A DNA stretch of 64,000 bases from Novosphingobium sp. JCM 18896 (GTDB taxonomy: Bacteria; Pseudomonadota; Alphaproteobacteria; Sphingomonadales; Sphingomonadaceae), in contig NZ_JAPCZF010000007.1 in assembly GCF_025938095.1 (NCBI RefSeq), forward strand, positions 62,001 through 126,000. Direction: 5' to 3'. Numbering within the stretch: position 1 is the first letter of the stretch; each line of letters starts with the position of its first letter. Made by a program: the position numbers and the translations under genes. This document shows, piece by piece, positions 19,019 to 28,093 of this stretch. Under the pieces are notes generated by a model, which was not told the origin of the DNA, searched no databases, and saw nothing but the letters and a program-made list of their open reading frames with translations.

Positions 19019-20113
19019 GTGTCGATCTTACCAGAATCCGTGCGTAGGCTGCCACTGGGCATGCTTTGCGTGCTTATCGCGATCGTCCTTTTTGGACTTG
19101 CGACCCTATACTCGGCAGCCGGGGGCAAAATGTCGCCTTGGGCATCCAGTCAAGGCATACGGTTCGTCCTGCTTTTCTGCATGATGATCTTCCTGTCGCG
19201 AATTCCCGTGTCCCGATGGATGGCGGCCGCCTATCCCTTTTACGTCATTGCGCTGGCCTTGCTGCTCATCGTCGAGCTCTTCGGCAAGATCGGCATGGGC
19301 GCGCAGCGCTGGATCGATCTCGGCTTCATTCGACTGCAGCCATCCGAATTCATGAAAATTGCCGTCGTGCTGAGTCTCGCACGTTACTTCCACCGGTTGC
19401 CACCGGCCTATGTTTCGACGACCTCGGCCCTGATCGCACCTGCGCTCATGGTCGGCTTGCCGGCCGCTCTCGTCATGCTGCAACCCGATCTCGGCACTGC
19501 CCTCATGATCACCATGGCGGGCCTGCTCATCATGTTCATGGGCGGCCTGCCACTTCGCTGGTTCATGGGCGGCGGGATTGCCGTCCTGGCCGCCGCGCCG
19601 CTCGCCTGGTCGCTGCTTCACGACTACCAGAAGCGCCGCGTCCTCGTGTTCATGGACCCGGAGAGCGATCCGCTCGGGTCGGGCTATCACATCACGCAGT
19701 CCAAGATCGCAGTGGGTTCAGGCGGCGTATTCGGCAAAGGTTTTCTCAATGGCTCGCAGAGCCACCTCGACTATCTCCCCGAATCGCACACCGATTTCAT
19801 ATTCTCGACCATGGCCGAGGAATGGGGCATGGCCGGGGGCCTGATCCTGCTCGCGGCCTATGCCTACCAGATCCGCTGGGGAGCAAAGCTCGGCGCTGGC
19901 GGTGCGATGGAATTCACCCGTCTCACGGCAATTGGGCTATCGTTCACGCTATTTCTCTATGTGGCCATCAACCTGTCCATGGTCATGGGGCTTGCTCCTG
20001 TCGTGGGCATCCCGCTTCCGCTCATGTCCTATGGCGGATCTGCCATGATGACGGTCATGATCCTTCTCGGAATTCTCATGGCGATCCATCGCGAGGACCT
20101 GCGAAAGTCCTGA
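19019..20113 (+). CDS. rodA: RodA-type peptidoglycan glycosyltransferase (SEDS)
   Basis: GTG start at 19019. The 364-residue protein has about ten hydrophobic spans and the SEDS family signatures: GAQRWIDLGFIRLQPSEFMK near residue 94, LQPDLGTALMI near 155, ESHTDFIFSTMAEEWG near 257 and PLPLMSYGGSAMM near 330. Length and text fit RodA better than FtsW. RodA polymerises peptidoglycan glycan strands for cell elongation, with a class B PBP. The usual partners (mreBCD, mrdA) are not in the window, so this is an isolated gene and may be a second SEDS copy. Confidence 0.93.
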   Translation: MSILPESVRRLPLGMLCVLIAIVLFGLATLYSAAGGKMSPWASSQGIRFVLLFCMMIFLSRIPVSRWMAAAYPFYVIALALLLIVELFGKIGMGAQRWIDLGFIRLQPSEFMKIAVVLSLARYFHRLPPAYVSTTSALIAPALMVGLPAALVMLQPDLGTALMITMAGLLIMFMGGLPLRWFMGGGIAVLAAAPLAWSLLHDYQKRRVLVFMDPESDPLGSGYHITQSKIAVGSGGVFGKGFLNGSQSHLDYLPESHTDFIFSTMAEEWGMAGGLILLAAYAYQIRWGAKLGAGGAMEFTRLTAIGLSFTLFLYVAINLSMVMGLAPVVGIPLPLMSYGGSAMMTVMILLGILMAIHREDLRKS

Positions 20114-20352
20114 TTGGCTTGCATTTGGTTATGTGTCCGCGATCGTTCCGGAGTCTCGAAGCCTGGGGTACCAGCCGGTCCCCGCCCCGACACCAGCAAT
20201 TTCGACATGGCTGGGGAAGTCGACGGCCGCCTGACCTGTTGCCGGATAAGAGGTTACAGGGGTGGACGCGGCGCACGACCTATTTCGCCGACTGGGCACT
20301 GCCGCAGGCGGCTCCGCTCATCGAAATGGCGATGAAAGCGATTTCGACCGCC

Positions 20353-20622
20353 TCATTCTTTTCGCGCCTCGGAAGCAGCGATGAGCCGATCGAGCTTTGC
20401 CCGCACCTCCGTCTCGAAATCGGCTGCAAATCGATGTGATGGGCGCCCCTGCACCGCGGCAGCGACTATCGCCGCCTTGATGCGCTCGAGTCCATCGGCA
20501 TCCAAGACGTCGGCCAGGCGGAGCTCGACGACGAGCTGCAACAGCGCCGCGGCGACGATAGGCGAACGGATCCCCACCAGATCCATGAGATGACTGCGCA
20601 GTTCGCTTTCGTCGAGAGACAT
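20353..20622 (-). CDS. hypothetical small acidic protein
   Basis: An 89-residue frame from ATG 20622 with a coherent, mostly helical composition: MSLDESELRSHLMDLVGI, then repeated hydrophobic and charged helices, ending in LDRLIAASEARKE. The frame continues upstream of this ATG, but that part is arginine- and glycine-rich and looks non-coding. No family recognised. It is convergent with rodA. Coding status rests on composition only. Confidence 0.5.
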   Translation of the reverse strand: MSLDESELRSHLMDLVGIRSPIVAAALLQLVVELRLADVLDADGLERIKAAIVAAAVQGRPSHRFAADFETEVRAKLDRLIAASEARKE

Positions 20623-21172
20623 AGTGTCAGACCCAGCGTTACGTTTTGCAGCGGCGCCAGGACAAATCACCGCAGGCGAGCCGATGCGACCTCCCTCATC
20701 GCGGACAAAAACCCCGGATCCCGACCCTTCGATCGGCTTCGGGCGCATAATCACGGCATCTGCGAGCCACGAAATAAGCGCGCCGCGCGTTCGCGAAGCT
20801 GCGCCGAACCACACGCCAGTCCGACGCAGCCCGCGAAAGCCAAGGCCTGGGATCTGACGGCCTGCCTTCTGTCCCCTTGGGCCCCTTGGAATAGTCGAAA
20901 GACACGCCGCGGCCATGCAGAAATCCCCAAACGAACCGTTCGGATTTACCAAAGTTGCCGCCGCCGCCGTCAGCCGGCGATGGGACTGGCCCATCGGCGG
21001 TTGCCGACAGTGGACGCAGGCAAGCTCAGTTGCGCCGACTGCCGTCCCGCGCGCTGTTCGCCGGCTTTTCCGCGAAATCCGGATGGCGTCAGATGGAGCT
21101 TGCGAAACGATTGCAGCCAGGCAGATTTAGGACCAAACTTGGCCAGGCCCGCCGCCAGACAGGGAGCGTGTC
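20623..21172. other. intergenic, no gene found
   Basis: About 550 bp upstream of the AraC gene at 21173. All frames longer than 60 codons here are arginine- and proline-rich and show no domain or good ribosome site. It should contain promoters for the divergent 20622 and 21173 genes. Confidence 0.4.
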
Positions 21173-22210
21173 GTGTCCGGCATTCAGGTTTCTCGTACAG
21201 GGTATGTGCCGCAGGTTCGCGCCGTGGCGCTGACGAACTACATCGAAGTGGCGATCGACCTTGGCATCGATCCCTATCAGATGCTGCGTGCGGGGATCGC
21301 ACCTGAAGATCTCGCTGATCCCGAAGCGCGTCTCGCAGCCGACAAGGCCGTGCGACTGGTCTGCGAAACGGCGTATAGGTCGGGCTGCGAGCATCTCGGG
21401 TTGTTGCTTGCCGCCCCCCGGGATTTCGCGTCGCTCGGCCATATCAGTCTTCTCCTGCAACATCGCAGCACGATGCGCGATGCGATGGTCTCGCTCAGCA
21501 AGCACCAGGCCATGCTCAACGACATCGTCGATATGTCGCTCGAGGATGATGGCGAGACGACGCCCTTTCGCGTGGACATCCTGCATGGCTTTGCCACCAG
21601 GGAGACGCTAGAACTGGCCGTCGCGGTGCCCTTCAAAGCGCTCGACGACCTCTCGGGACGGCTCTGGCACCCCGCGAGCATCCATTTCCGGCATTGCGCT
21701 CCAAGCGATGTTTCCCGTCATCGCCGGTTCTTTCGCACGCAGGTTCAATTCGACAGTCACTTCAACGGCATCCTATGCGATTCGTCGGCCCTCGCCCTGC
21801 CGATCCGCTCGGCCAACGCGCATCTTGCGCGCCACGCGGAGAAATTCATCGACCTGGTTTCGGACAGGCGTAGCCCAAGCGCGATCAGCGATCAGGTACG
21901 CCGCGTCGTCCACGACCGTTTGAGTAAAGGTGTCGCCACGATCGAGCAGGTGTCGGCGAGGCTCGGCCTCCATCCACGCGCGCTCCAACGCCTGCTCGCC
22001 CAGGAAGGCACGACCTATGCCGAGGTTCTCAACGACGTCCGGCGCGGCCTGGCCTCGCACTATCTGTCAAGTTCGGACCATAGCATCCTCGATATCGCCA
22101 TCGCGCTTGGATATTCGACGACGAGCGCGTTCTCACGATGGTTCGCCGGTGAATTCGGAAAGCCCCCCGCCAGCTGGCGCCGTGCGGCAACCGTTACCGC
22201 CCGACACTGA
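21173..22210 (+). CDS. AraC family regulator, arabinose-binding-like sensing domain
   Basis: GTG start at 21173. The 345-residue protein has an N-terminal domain of the OruR/ArgR-like AraC type (about residues 20-205; LGIDPYQMLRAGI, SGCEHLGLLLA, LQHRSTMRDAM) and a C-terminal double HTH (about 240-340) with ATIEQVSARLGLHPRALQRLL and SILDIAIALGYSTTSAFSRW. Proteins of this type often regulate catabolic genes next to them, but the neighbours here are a LysR gene (convergent) and hypotheticals, so the target is unclear. Confidence 0.92.
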   Translation: MSGIQVSRTGYVPQVRAVALTNYIEVAIDLGIDPYQMLRAGIAPEDLADPEARLAADKAVRLVCETAYRSGCEHLGLLLAAPRDFASLGHISLLLQHRSTMRDAMVSLSKHQAMLNDIVDMSLEDDGETTPFRVDILHGFATRETLELAVAVPFKALDDLSGRLWHPASIHFRHCAPSDVSRHRRFFRTQVQFDSHFNGILCDSSALALPIRSANAHLARHAEKFIDLVSDRRSPSAISDQVRRVVHDRLSKGVATIEQVSARLGLHPRALQRLLAQEGTTYAEVLNDVRRGLASHYLSSSDHSILDIAIALGYSTTSAFSRWFAGEFGKPPASWRRAATVTARH

Positions 22211-22328
22211 AATCGAGTTTCGCTGCAAAATGCCGGCCTGCCCCTGCCCGCGGGCGGTTGCAAACGGCGGCTCGACCGGCGCGAGGCATGATCGGCGAAG
22301 AGGTCAACCGCCGAGGGCGATGGCCTCG

Positions 22329-23165
22329 TCAAGTCGTCATGCCGCGCTTTGCCAGATCCACCAGTCTGGCCGCGAGGTCCTCGTCCATCGAGCTGCGCCA
22401 GCATACGTAGGGTGAGAAGTCGATCGATGGCGTGTCGTCGACTGGCTCCAAGAGGCGCTTGGCAAAAAAGGGCCGCGCCATGCGCTCCGGCACGAAACCG
22501 CTCGCCCCCATGTCGACGAGCCACTGCAGCGACAGGGCCCCGAGATCCAATTCGAGGCCGGCCGAAGGCCATACATCGAGCCGGGCCATCAAGGCGGCGC
22601 TGGCGCTCTCGCCCCAATTCAGACGCACGAAGTTCTCCTTCCAATCCAACCCCGGCCGCGCCGTCGCGAGCACGAGTCTGTCGGGGGCGAGTTCTTCGAC
22701 GCGCACGCCGAGACGCTGAACGGGATCGTAGAGGAACACTATGTCGAGCTCGTCTTCCTCGATAGCTCGGTTGAGCTGCGCGGGAGCGGCGGCAAGAGCG
22801 CTGACGGCGAGCCTCGAAAACTGGTCGCGGACCTCGCCCAGCCAGGGTATCAGCAAGGACGGCCAGAGCGCGTGCTGCCCTCCCAACCGGATGACCGCCT
22901 CGAATCTAGGCGGCAGCGCGACGCGCGCACATCCTTCATCCCAGGCCCGGACCATCGCCTGTGCCGGCTCGACGAGGCGCCGGCCGGCAGCCGTCAGCCT
23001 GCAACCGCGGCGGTCACGATCGAACAGCCTCGCGCCCAGCACGTGCTCCAGCTGCTTTATGCGCTCGGTGACGGTCGGGGGACTGGCGTGAACGCGGCGC
23101 GCAGCCGCCACGAAACTGCCCGTCGCAGCGGCGGCAAGGAAGGTGCGCGCGGTCGGTACATCCAT
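22329..23165 (-). CDS. LysR family transcriptional regulator
   Basis: The 278-residue protein starts at ATG 23165 with the LysR HTH (MDVPTARTFLAAAATGSFVAAARRVHASPPTVTERIKQLE split over residues 1-40; LGARLFDRDRRGCRLTAAG to 62). The substrate domain follows (about 88-275). Tryptophan and cysteine placement (VCWRSSMDEDLA) near the end is unremarkable. It is divergent from the small membrane frame at 23371 and the YbgF-like/HlyD genes, which it might control. The effector is unknown. Confidence 0.92.
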   Translation of the reverse strand: MDVPTARTFLAAAATGSFVAAARRVHASPPTVTERIKQLEHVLGARLFDRDRRGCRLTAAGRRLVEPAQAMVRAWDEGCARVALPPRFEAVIRLGGQHALWPSLLIPWLGEVRDQFSRLAVSALAAAPAQLNRAIEEDELDIVFLYDPVQRLGVRVEELAPDRLVLATARPGLDWKENFVRLNWGESASAALMARLDVWPSAGLELDLGALSLQWLVDMGASGFVPERMARPFFAKRLLEPVDDTPSIDFSPYVCWRSSMDEDLAARLVDLAKRGMTT

Positions 23166-23370
23166 TTCGGTTAAGTAACTCCGAATTCAAGGTTCAGAAC
23201 ATTCGATAACACAAAACTTACAGACCGGGTATCGGGTTAGCGGAGAGGATCGCCAGAACGCGCAATCAGGCGCGGGTCAGGTGCAGCCAGCCTCGCAGAG
23301 GGGCCGCAAAGTGCGGCAGAGACGAGACCGCTGATCATCACCTAGCGGTCCTTCACGAAGAGCATGTCAG

Positions 23371-23475
23371 GTGCACGGACTCAGCAAAATCGAAATCATC
23401 TTCATCGCTGCAATTCTTGGGCTCGGGGTTCTGCTCCTCGGCTGGTTCGAGCTGGAGTATCTCCTTGAACGCTGA
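23371..23475 (+). CDS. possible small single-span membrane protein
   Basis: A GTG-started frame of 34 codons with one clean hydrophobic helix (EIIFIAAILGLGVLLLGWF), a short charged N-terminus containing a lysine, and an acidic-basic tail LEYLLER. The composition is far from random for this GC-rich DNA. A GAAGAG stretch lies about nine bases upstream. It precedes the YbgF-like and HlyD genes by 65 bp and could belong to their transcript. No homologue is recognised; coding status is uncertain. Confidence 0.35.
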   Translation: MHGLSKIEIIFIAAILGLGVLLLGWFELEYLLER

Positions 23476-23539
23476 ATCTTCCCAGCCCTGCCGCGAGCGC
23501 GGCCAGACACCCTTAAAGTTTGTCAATTCCGGACCGCCC

Positions 23540-24469
23540 TTGCGAACCGGAATTCGGCTCTGCCGACCACTGGCGGCTGTTTTGCTCGTCGCCGCCTGTC
23601 CAGCTCTCGGACAGGAGAGGCCCGGCGAGCCGCGAATGCAGAAGATGGAAGCGGAAATCCGAGCCCTGCAGCGCAAGGTCTTCCCCGGCGCTGGCGGTGA
23701 AAAGATTTTCACGCCCGAGTTCACCAACGCACCGACCCGCACGACCGTCCCCGGCCGCGCAGCCAGCAACCCTGCGACCGATATCTCGCTGCGCCTCGAC
23801 AGCGCGAGCCGGCACATCGCGCGGCTGACGGCGAGGCTTGGGGAGGTGAACGAACGGCTTTCAAGGATCGAGAGCGCGATGGTCGCGAACGAGCAGGCAA
23901 TTCGCGGCGACAAGCCCTCGACGGCGGCCCCCGGCCTGCCCCCGTCGGAACCGGTCCCGCCGGCTCTGGTGGCTGTCGACACGACAGCACCCGCGGGCCC
24001 CTCCCCCAATCGGCTCGAACGGGTTCGCGCGATCGTCAAGCCCCGCACGAGCGATCCAGCCGACGACGATTACAGCTACGGGTTTCGCTTGTGGCAGGCC
24101 GGACTCTATCCTGAAGCGCGGCAGCAACTGAAATTGTTCCTCGCCAAGTATCCCCGGCACGGCCGCATCAGCTTCGCCAGGAACCTGCTTGGCCGCGCCT
24201 TCCTCGACGAGGGCAAACCGCGCGAGGCCGCGACCTGGTTTCTCGACAATTACAGGAACGCCAAGCAAGGCGCGCGCGCGCCCGACAGCCTGCTTTTTCT
24301 CGCCGAGGCCATGCACAGCCTGAAGGACGACAAGCGCGCCTGTATCGCGCTCGCCGAATTTGGCGACGTCTTTGCGATGGAAGCCGTCGGCCGGCTGCGC
24401 GAACACTATCGATCGGTCCGCGAAACGGTCACCTGTCGGCAGGCATCGGCGACACGAGATCACGCCTGA
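23540..24469 (+). CDS. YbgF/CpoB-like periplasmic coiled-coil and TPR protein
   Basis: TTG 23540 is chosen because it gives a signal peptide (RTGIRLCRPLAAVLLVAACPALGQ); the frame is open further upstream. The 309-residue product has a helical/coiled-coil part (about residues 28-125, MEAEIRALQRKVF and ARLGEVNERLSRIES), a proline-rich linker, then TPR-like repeats with YSYGFRLWQAGLYPEARQQL and ARNLLGRAFLDEGKPREAA, as in YbgF/CpoB, the Tol-Pal associated protein. The tol-pal genes are not here. It is followed by an HlyD adaptor, so a role in the cell envelope or in secretion is likely. Confidence 0.75.
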   Translation: MRTGIRLCRPLAAVLLVAACPALGQERPGEPRMQKMEAEIRALQRKVFPGAGGEKIFTPEFTNAPTRTTVPGRAASNPATDISLRLDSASRHIARLTARLGEVNERLSRIESAMVANEQAIRGDKPSTAAPGLPPSEPVPPALVAVDTTAPAGPSPNRLERVRAIVKPRTSDPADDDYSYGFRLWQAGLYPEARQQLKLFLAKYPRHGRISFARNLLGRAFLDEGKPREAATWFLDNYRNAKQGARAPDSLLFLAEAMHSLKDDKRACIALAEFGDVFAMEAVGRLREHYRSVRETVTCRQASATRDHA

Positions 24470-24571
24470 CGATCGGCGCTTCGCCAACCGAAATTCCGCA
24501 CGCTGGCCCAAGCTCGCCCCACCGAAGGCGGACTGGACAGCCAGCTCTACCGCGCCCGTCCGAGGAAACGA

Positions 24572-25798
24572 ATGATGGCGATGCAGCTGCAAGGACACCA
24601 TGGGCAATCCGCCGGGTACCCGACATTTCGTATTGTAAAAAGTCCTCGGCTCCGGCGGCTTGGCCAGTCCTCGCGCCTCGCGCTGATGATCTGCGCCTTC
24701 TTCGCTTTGGCACTGCTATGGTCGTTCTGGGCCCAGCTCGACCAGGTGGCACGTGCGCCCGGGCAAATCATTCCGACCGGCCGGGTCCAGGTCGTCCAGA
24801 CGACCGATGGCGGCAAGATCGAGGCCATTCGCGTACGCGAGGGCGACAGGGTGCGAAAAGGACAGGTCCTGGTCGAGCTCGATGCCGTGAAGATCACGGC
24901 GGCCGTCGGCGACGCGCGCGGCAAGGTCGCCTCGCTTATGAGCTCGATGGCGCGTATCAACGCCGAGTTGTTCGACCGACCTTTGACCTTCCCGCCTGAA
25001 GTCCAGGCCTTTCCTGAATTCATCGCGAACCAGACCCTGCTCTATCAAAAGCGCCAGCAGGCCCTCAAGGATCAGCTGGAGGCGCTACAAGCGATGCTGA
25101 CTTTGATGAAGCAGGAGTTCGACATGAACCAGCCTTTGCTCAAGCAGGGCGATGTCAGCCGCGCGGACATGCTGCGGCTCCAGCGCGGCGTATCGGACAT
25201 CCAGTCGAAAATGGTCAACGTGCGTAACCGGTACATTCAGGATCTCCAGGCGGAATATACCCGGACCGAGGAGGACCTCGTCTCAGCGCGCGAAATGCTT
25301 GCCCAGCGCAGCGACGCGCTTACCGACACCAGGATCGCTTCGCCGGTCGACGGGGTGGTAAGGAACATCCGCGTGACCACGGTCGGGGGCGTCTTGCGCC
25401 CATCGGAAGAGGTACTCTCGATCGTCCCGACCAACGACCAGCTGGTCCTCGAGACCAAGATGAGCCCGCGCGACATCGCCTATATCCGCGTCGGCCAAGG
25501 GGCCTCGGTCAAGTTCGACGCATATGACAGCTCGATCTATGGCTCGGCCATCGGCAAAGTCACCTATGTCAGCCCCGACACCTTGACCGAGCGAACGCCG
25601 GCTGGAGAACAGGTCTACTACCGTGTCCACATTTCGGTCGACACGCGCCTCATGAAGCCGCACCTGCCTGGCGAGACGATCGAGATCCAGCCCGGGATGA
25701 CCGCGACAGCGGAGATCCAGACCGGCCGCGACACGGTCTGGCACTATCTGACCAGACCGATCCGCAAGATCCTGAGCGAAGCGATGACGGAGCGGTGA
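24572..25798 (+). CDS. HlyD family type I secretion periplasmic adaptor
   Basis: ATG 24572 has GAGG six bases upstream. The 408-residue protein has a single N-terminal span (ALMICAFFALALLWSFWAQL, about residues 38-57), a biotinyl-lipoyl half motif TTDGGKIEAIRVREGDRVRK near 80, a long coiled coil (about 130-240), and the second lipoyl half TRIASPVDGVVRNIRVTTVG, then a beta-barrel domain with GMTATAEIQTGRDTVWHYL. This is the membrane-fusion protein of type I secretion systems. Neither the ABC exporter nor a TolC protein is next to it, which is unusual, since these genes normally lie together. Confidence 0.93.
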   Translation: MMAMQLQGHHGQSAGYPTFRIVKSPRLRRLGQSSRLALMICAFFALALLWSFWAQLDQVARAPGQIIPTGRVQVVQTTDGGKIEAIRVREGDRVRKGQVLVELDAVKITAAVGDARGKVASLMSSMARINAELFDRPLTFPPEVQAFPEFIANQTLLYQKRQQALKDQLEALQAMLTLMKQEFDMNQPLLKQGDVSRADMLRLQRGVSDIQSKMVNVRNRYIQDLQAEYTRTEEDLVSAREMLAQRSDALTDTRIASPVDGVVRNIRVTTVGGVLRPSEEVLSIVPTNDQLVLETKMSPRDIAYIRVGQGASVKFDAYDSSIYGSAIGKVTYVSPDTLTERTPAGEQVYYRVHISVDTRLMKPHLPGETIEIQPGMTATAEIQTGRDTVWHYLTRPIRKILSEAMTER

Positions 25799-25957
25799 AG
25801 GGAAAGCCCGCAAGCCTGACCGGTTTCGATCGCGAGCGATGCCGGCGGGTTCAAGGCAGCCGCCCGGCGAGTGCGAATTCTTGACCAGGAGTGCGGGGAC
25901 GATGGTGGCGCGCGCGCCCCGACCGCACGGGCACTCCGAGCGATCGGGGGGCGCGGC

Positions 25958-26149
25958 TTAGTTGATCGGGAAAGACAGCGTGAGGGTTTCACCGGTTTCG
26001 GCGATGAGGAAGGTTCCATCTTGTTGGCGCGTGAGAGCGCGGCCGTCCTGCAATATGAAGTCGCGGTCGTCCCCCTCGCCCATCTCGACGATAGTATGAC
26101 GGGTCTGCGAACTGCCAATGGCCTCATGCTTTGCGATGACCCGCCACAT
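25958..26149 (-). CDS. hypothetical protein of 63 residues
   Basis: A complete short frame with a protein-like composition: TIVEMGEGDDRDFILQDGRA, LTRQQDGTFLIAETGETLTL, ending SFPIN. The alternation of polar and hydrophobic residues after residue 20 suggests a small beta-sheet protein. There is no recognised family. It lies between the HlyD gene and the DUF389 gene, on the opposite strand to both. Confidence 0.55.
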   Translation of the reverse strand: MWRVIAKHEAIGSSQTRHTIVEMGEGDDRDFILQDGRALTRQQDGTFLIAETGETLTLSFPIN

Positions 26150-26533
26150 GCCCCGCTTTCCAAGCCTTGCCGGAAGGGAGCCCCGCCACTGGAGCGAGGC
26201 TCCCGGTGATCATCCGTGCGAGCATCCTCGTCGGCGGCGATCCTGTGTGGAACGACGGCCATGGCATGGCGGTTCCCGCGGCGCGGCGGGATTCACCCCA
26301 ACCTGTTTCACCGCTCTTCCCAAGGCGTGCGGCTGGCCGAAGGATTTTCGCATGCACGGACGGCGGGGGTTCGGGGTCGCGCAGGACAAAAGCGCTGGCG
26401 GCGGCCAAAGCAGCGGGTCGCGGCCGCGAAACCTCGACCATCTTCGCCGGTTGCAACGGGCCGGGCTTGCCAATATCGGCCAGTCGGGCATCGATGACGC
26501 GAACCTCGGCAGCGTCGCGATCGAGGAGGCGAG
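26150..26533. other. intergenic, no gene found
   Basis: About 380 bp upstream of the DUF389 gene. The frames present are proline- and arginine-rich and overlap one another on both strands; none has a recognisable domain. It presumably holds the promoter of the DUF389-antiporter pair. Confidence 0.4.
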
Positions 26534-28093
26534 ATGACCCAGCATTCGATGCGCGCTGACGCTTCCACTTTGGAAGACAGGCTGAGCCGCCTCGCGCTTT
26601 ACCGCTGGTGGCGCAGCCACGTCGTGGGCAGCATCGATCACCCCGCGGTTGTCGAGAAGATCGTTGCGGAAAGCGGCTGGTCGCCGCGTTTTCTGTTCAT
26701 GACGATGATGTCGGCGGGGATCGCCGTGCTCGGGCTTCTGCTTTCGTCGCCGGCGGTCGTTATCGGAGCGATGCTCATCTCGCCCCTGATGAGCCCCATC
26801 CTCGGCCTCGGCTTCAGCCTCGCTCTGTTCGATTTCGCGGAGATGCGGCGCGCCCTGACGGCGCTTGCCGCAGGTTCTGCCTGTGCCGTCGTATTCACCG
26901 CAATCATCGTCATGGCCTCGCCGCTCCAGGCGCCCACCGCGGAGATCATCGCACGCACGAGACCAAATCTCTTCGATCTCGCAGTAGCGCTCTTTGCGGC
27001 GCTTGCCGGTACTTTCGCGATAATCCGCGGACGCGGCGACACGGTCGTGGGCGTTGCCATCGCGACGGCGCTGATGCCCCCGCTCGCGGTCGTGGGATAT
27101 GGCGCCGCCACTGGCAACCTGCCCGTCCTTGGCGGAGCCTTCGCCCTGTTCGTCACGAACTTCGTCACCATCGCGCTCTCGGCAACGGTAATGGCGCGTT
27201 TCTACGGCTTTGGTCACGCGCTTTCGAGCCAACAGACCTGGACACAGACCATCGTTCTGATTTTCGTATTCGTCGTCATGGCCGTGCCGCTTGGCATTTC
27301 ACTCAAGCAGATAGCCGGCGAAGCGGTAACGGTCACGCAGGTGCGCTCCTTTCTCACCGGCCGCTTCGGAACAGACGCGCGGGTAACCCAGCTCGACGTC
27401 GATTTCGACACAGCGCCGATCGACGTACGGGCAGTCGTGATCACCCCGCGCTCGCGAATGCAGCGAACCGGATTGCTGCAAGAAGACCTCAAGCGGCGTC
27501 TCGACAGGCCAGTGCGCCTTCAACTGGACCAGGTCCTGCTCGAGGCTGGTTCGGGCGCGCTCGAGGCGCAGCGGGAAGAATTGCGACAGGCGGGCGAGGC
27601 GGCGGGCATCGAGAACGCCCGGATCGCCGCGCTATCGCGGATGCTGGCGCTGGCGGCGGGCACTCCCGTCGATGCCGTGACGATCGACCGCGAACATCAG
27701 CGCGCTACCGTTGCCGCCTCTCCCCTGCCCGGCGCGACGCTTGCGACCTACCGTGCGCTTGAAGAGCGCGCTCACCTCGAAGCCGCGGAATGGGAAATCG
27801 CCATTACACCGCCGCAAGGTCCCTTGCCGCTTATCGCCTTTGCCGAGAACGACGATGAGCTCGATGCCGCCGCGCGCGACGCCGTTCTGACCTCGGCCTG
27901 GGCCGCCAAACGCTGGAACGTCCGCACGCTCGCCGTTCCGGGATTTGCTGATACCGCGGGCGGAACGCCGACGCTGTCGCAGCGGCGCGGCGCCGCGATC
28001 GCGGGGCTGCTACGCGATCAGGGCCTGGGGCCCGTGCATGCACCGCCCGCAGGACAGCGCTTCCGGCTGATCCGCTCCGAGCTCGCGCAATGA
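26534..28093 (+). CDS. DUF389 (TIGR00341-type) membrane protein
   Basis: The 519-residue protein has an N-terminal membrane domain of about six spans (residues about 55-260) with the DUF389 text SAGIAVLGLLLSSPAVVIGA, MLISPLMSPILGLGFSLAL and GVAIATALMPPLAVVGYG, then a soluble C-terminal part of about 250 residues that is helical and acidic. Function is unsettled for this family. The stop overlaps the start of the Na+/H+ antiporter at 28090 by four bases, so the two are coupled and may act together in ion balance. Confidence 0.9.
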   Translation: MTQHSMRADASTLEDRLSRLALYRWWRSHVVGSIDHPAVVEKIVAESGWSPRFLFMTMMSAGIAVLGLLLSSPAVVIGAMLISPLMSPILGLGFSLALFDFAEMRRALTALAAGSACAVVFTAIIVMASPLQAPTAEIIARTRPNLFDLAVALFAALAGTFAIIRGRGDTVVGVAIATALMPPLAVVGYGAATGNLPVLGGAFALFVTNFVTIALSATVMARFYGFGHALSSQQTWTQTIVLIFVFVVMAVPLGISLKQIAGEAVTVTQVRSFLTGRFGTDARVTQLDVDFDTAPIDVRAVVITPRSRMQRTGLLQEDLKRRLDRPVRLQLDQVLLEAGSGALEAQREELRQAGEAAGIENARIAALSRMLALAAGTPVDAVTIDREHQRATVAASPLPGATLATYRALEERAHLEAAEWEIAITPPQGPLPLIAFAENDDELDAAARDAVLTSAWAAKRWNVRTLAVPGFADTAGGTPTLSQRRGAAIAGLLRDQGLGPVHAPPAGQRFRLIRSELAQ

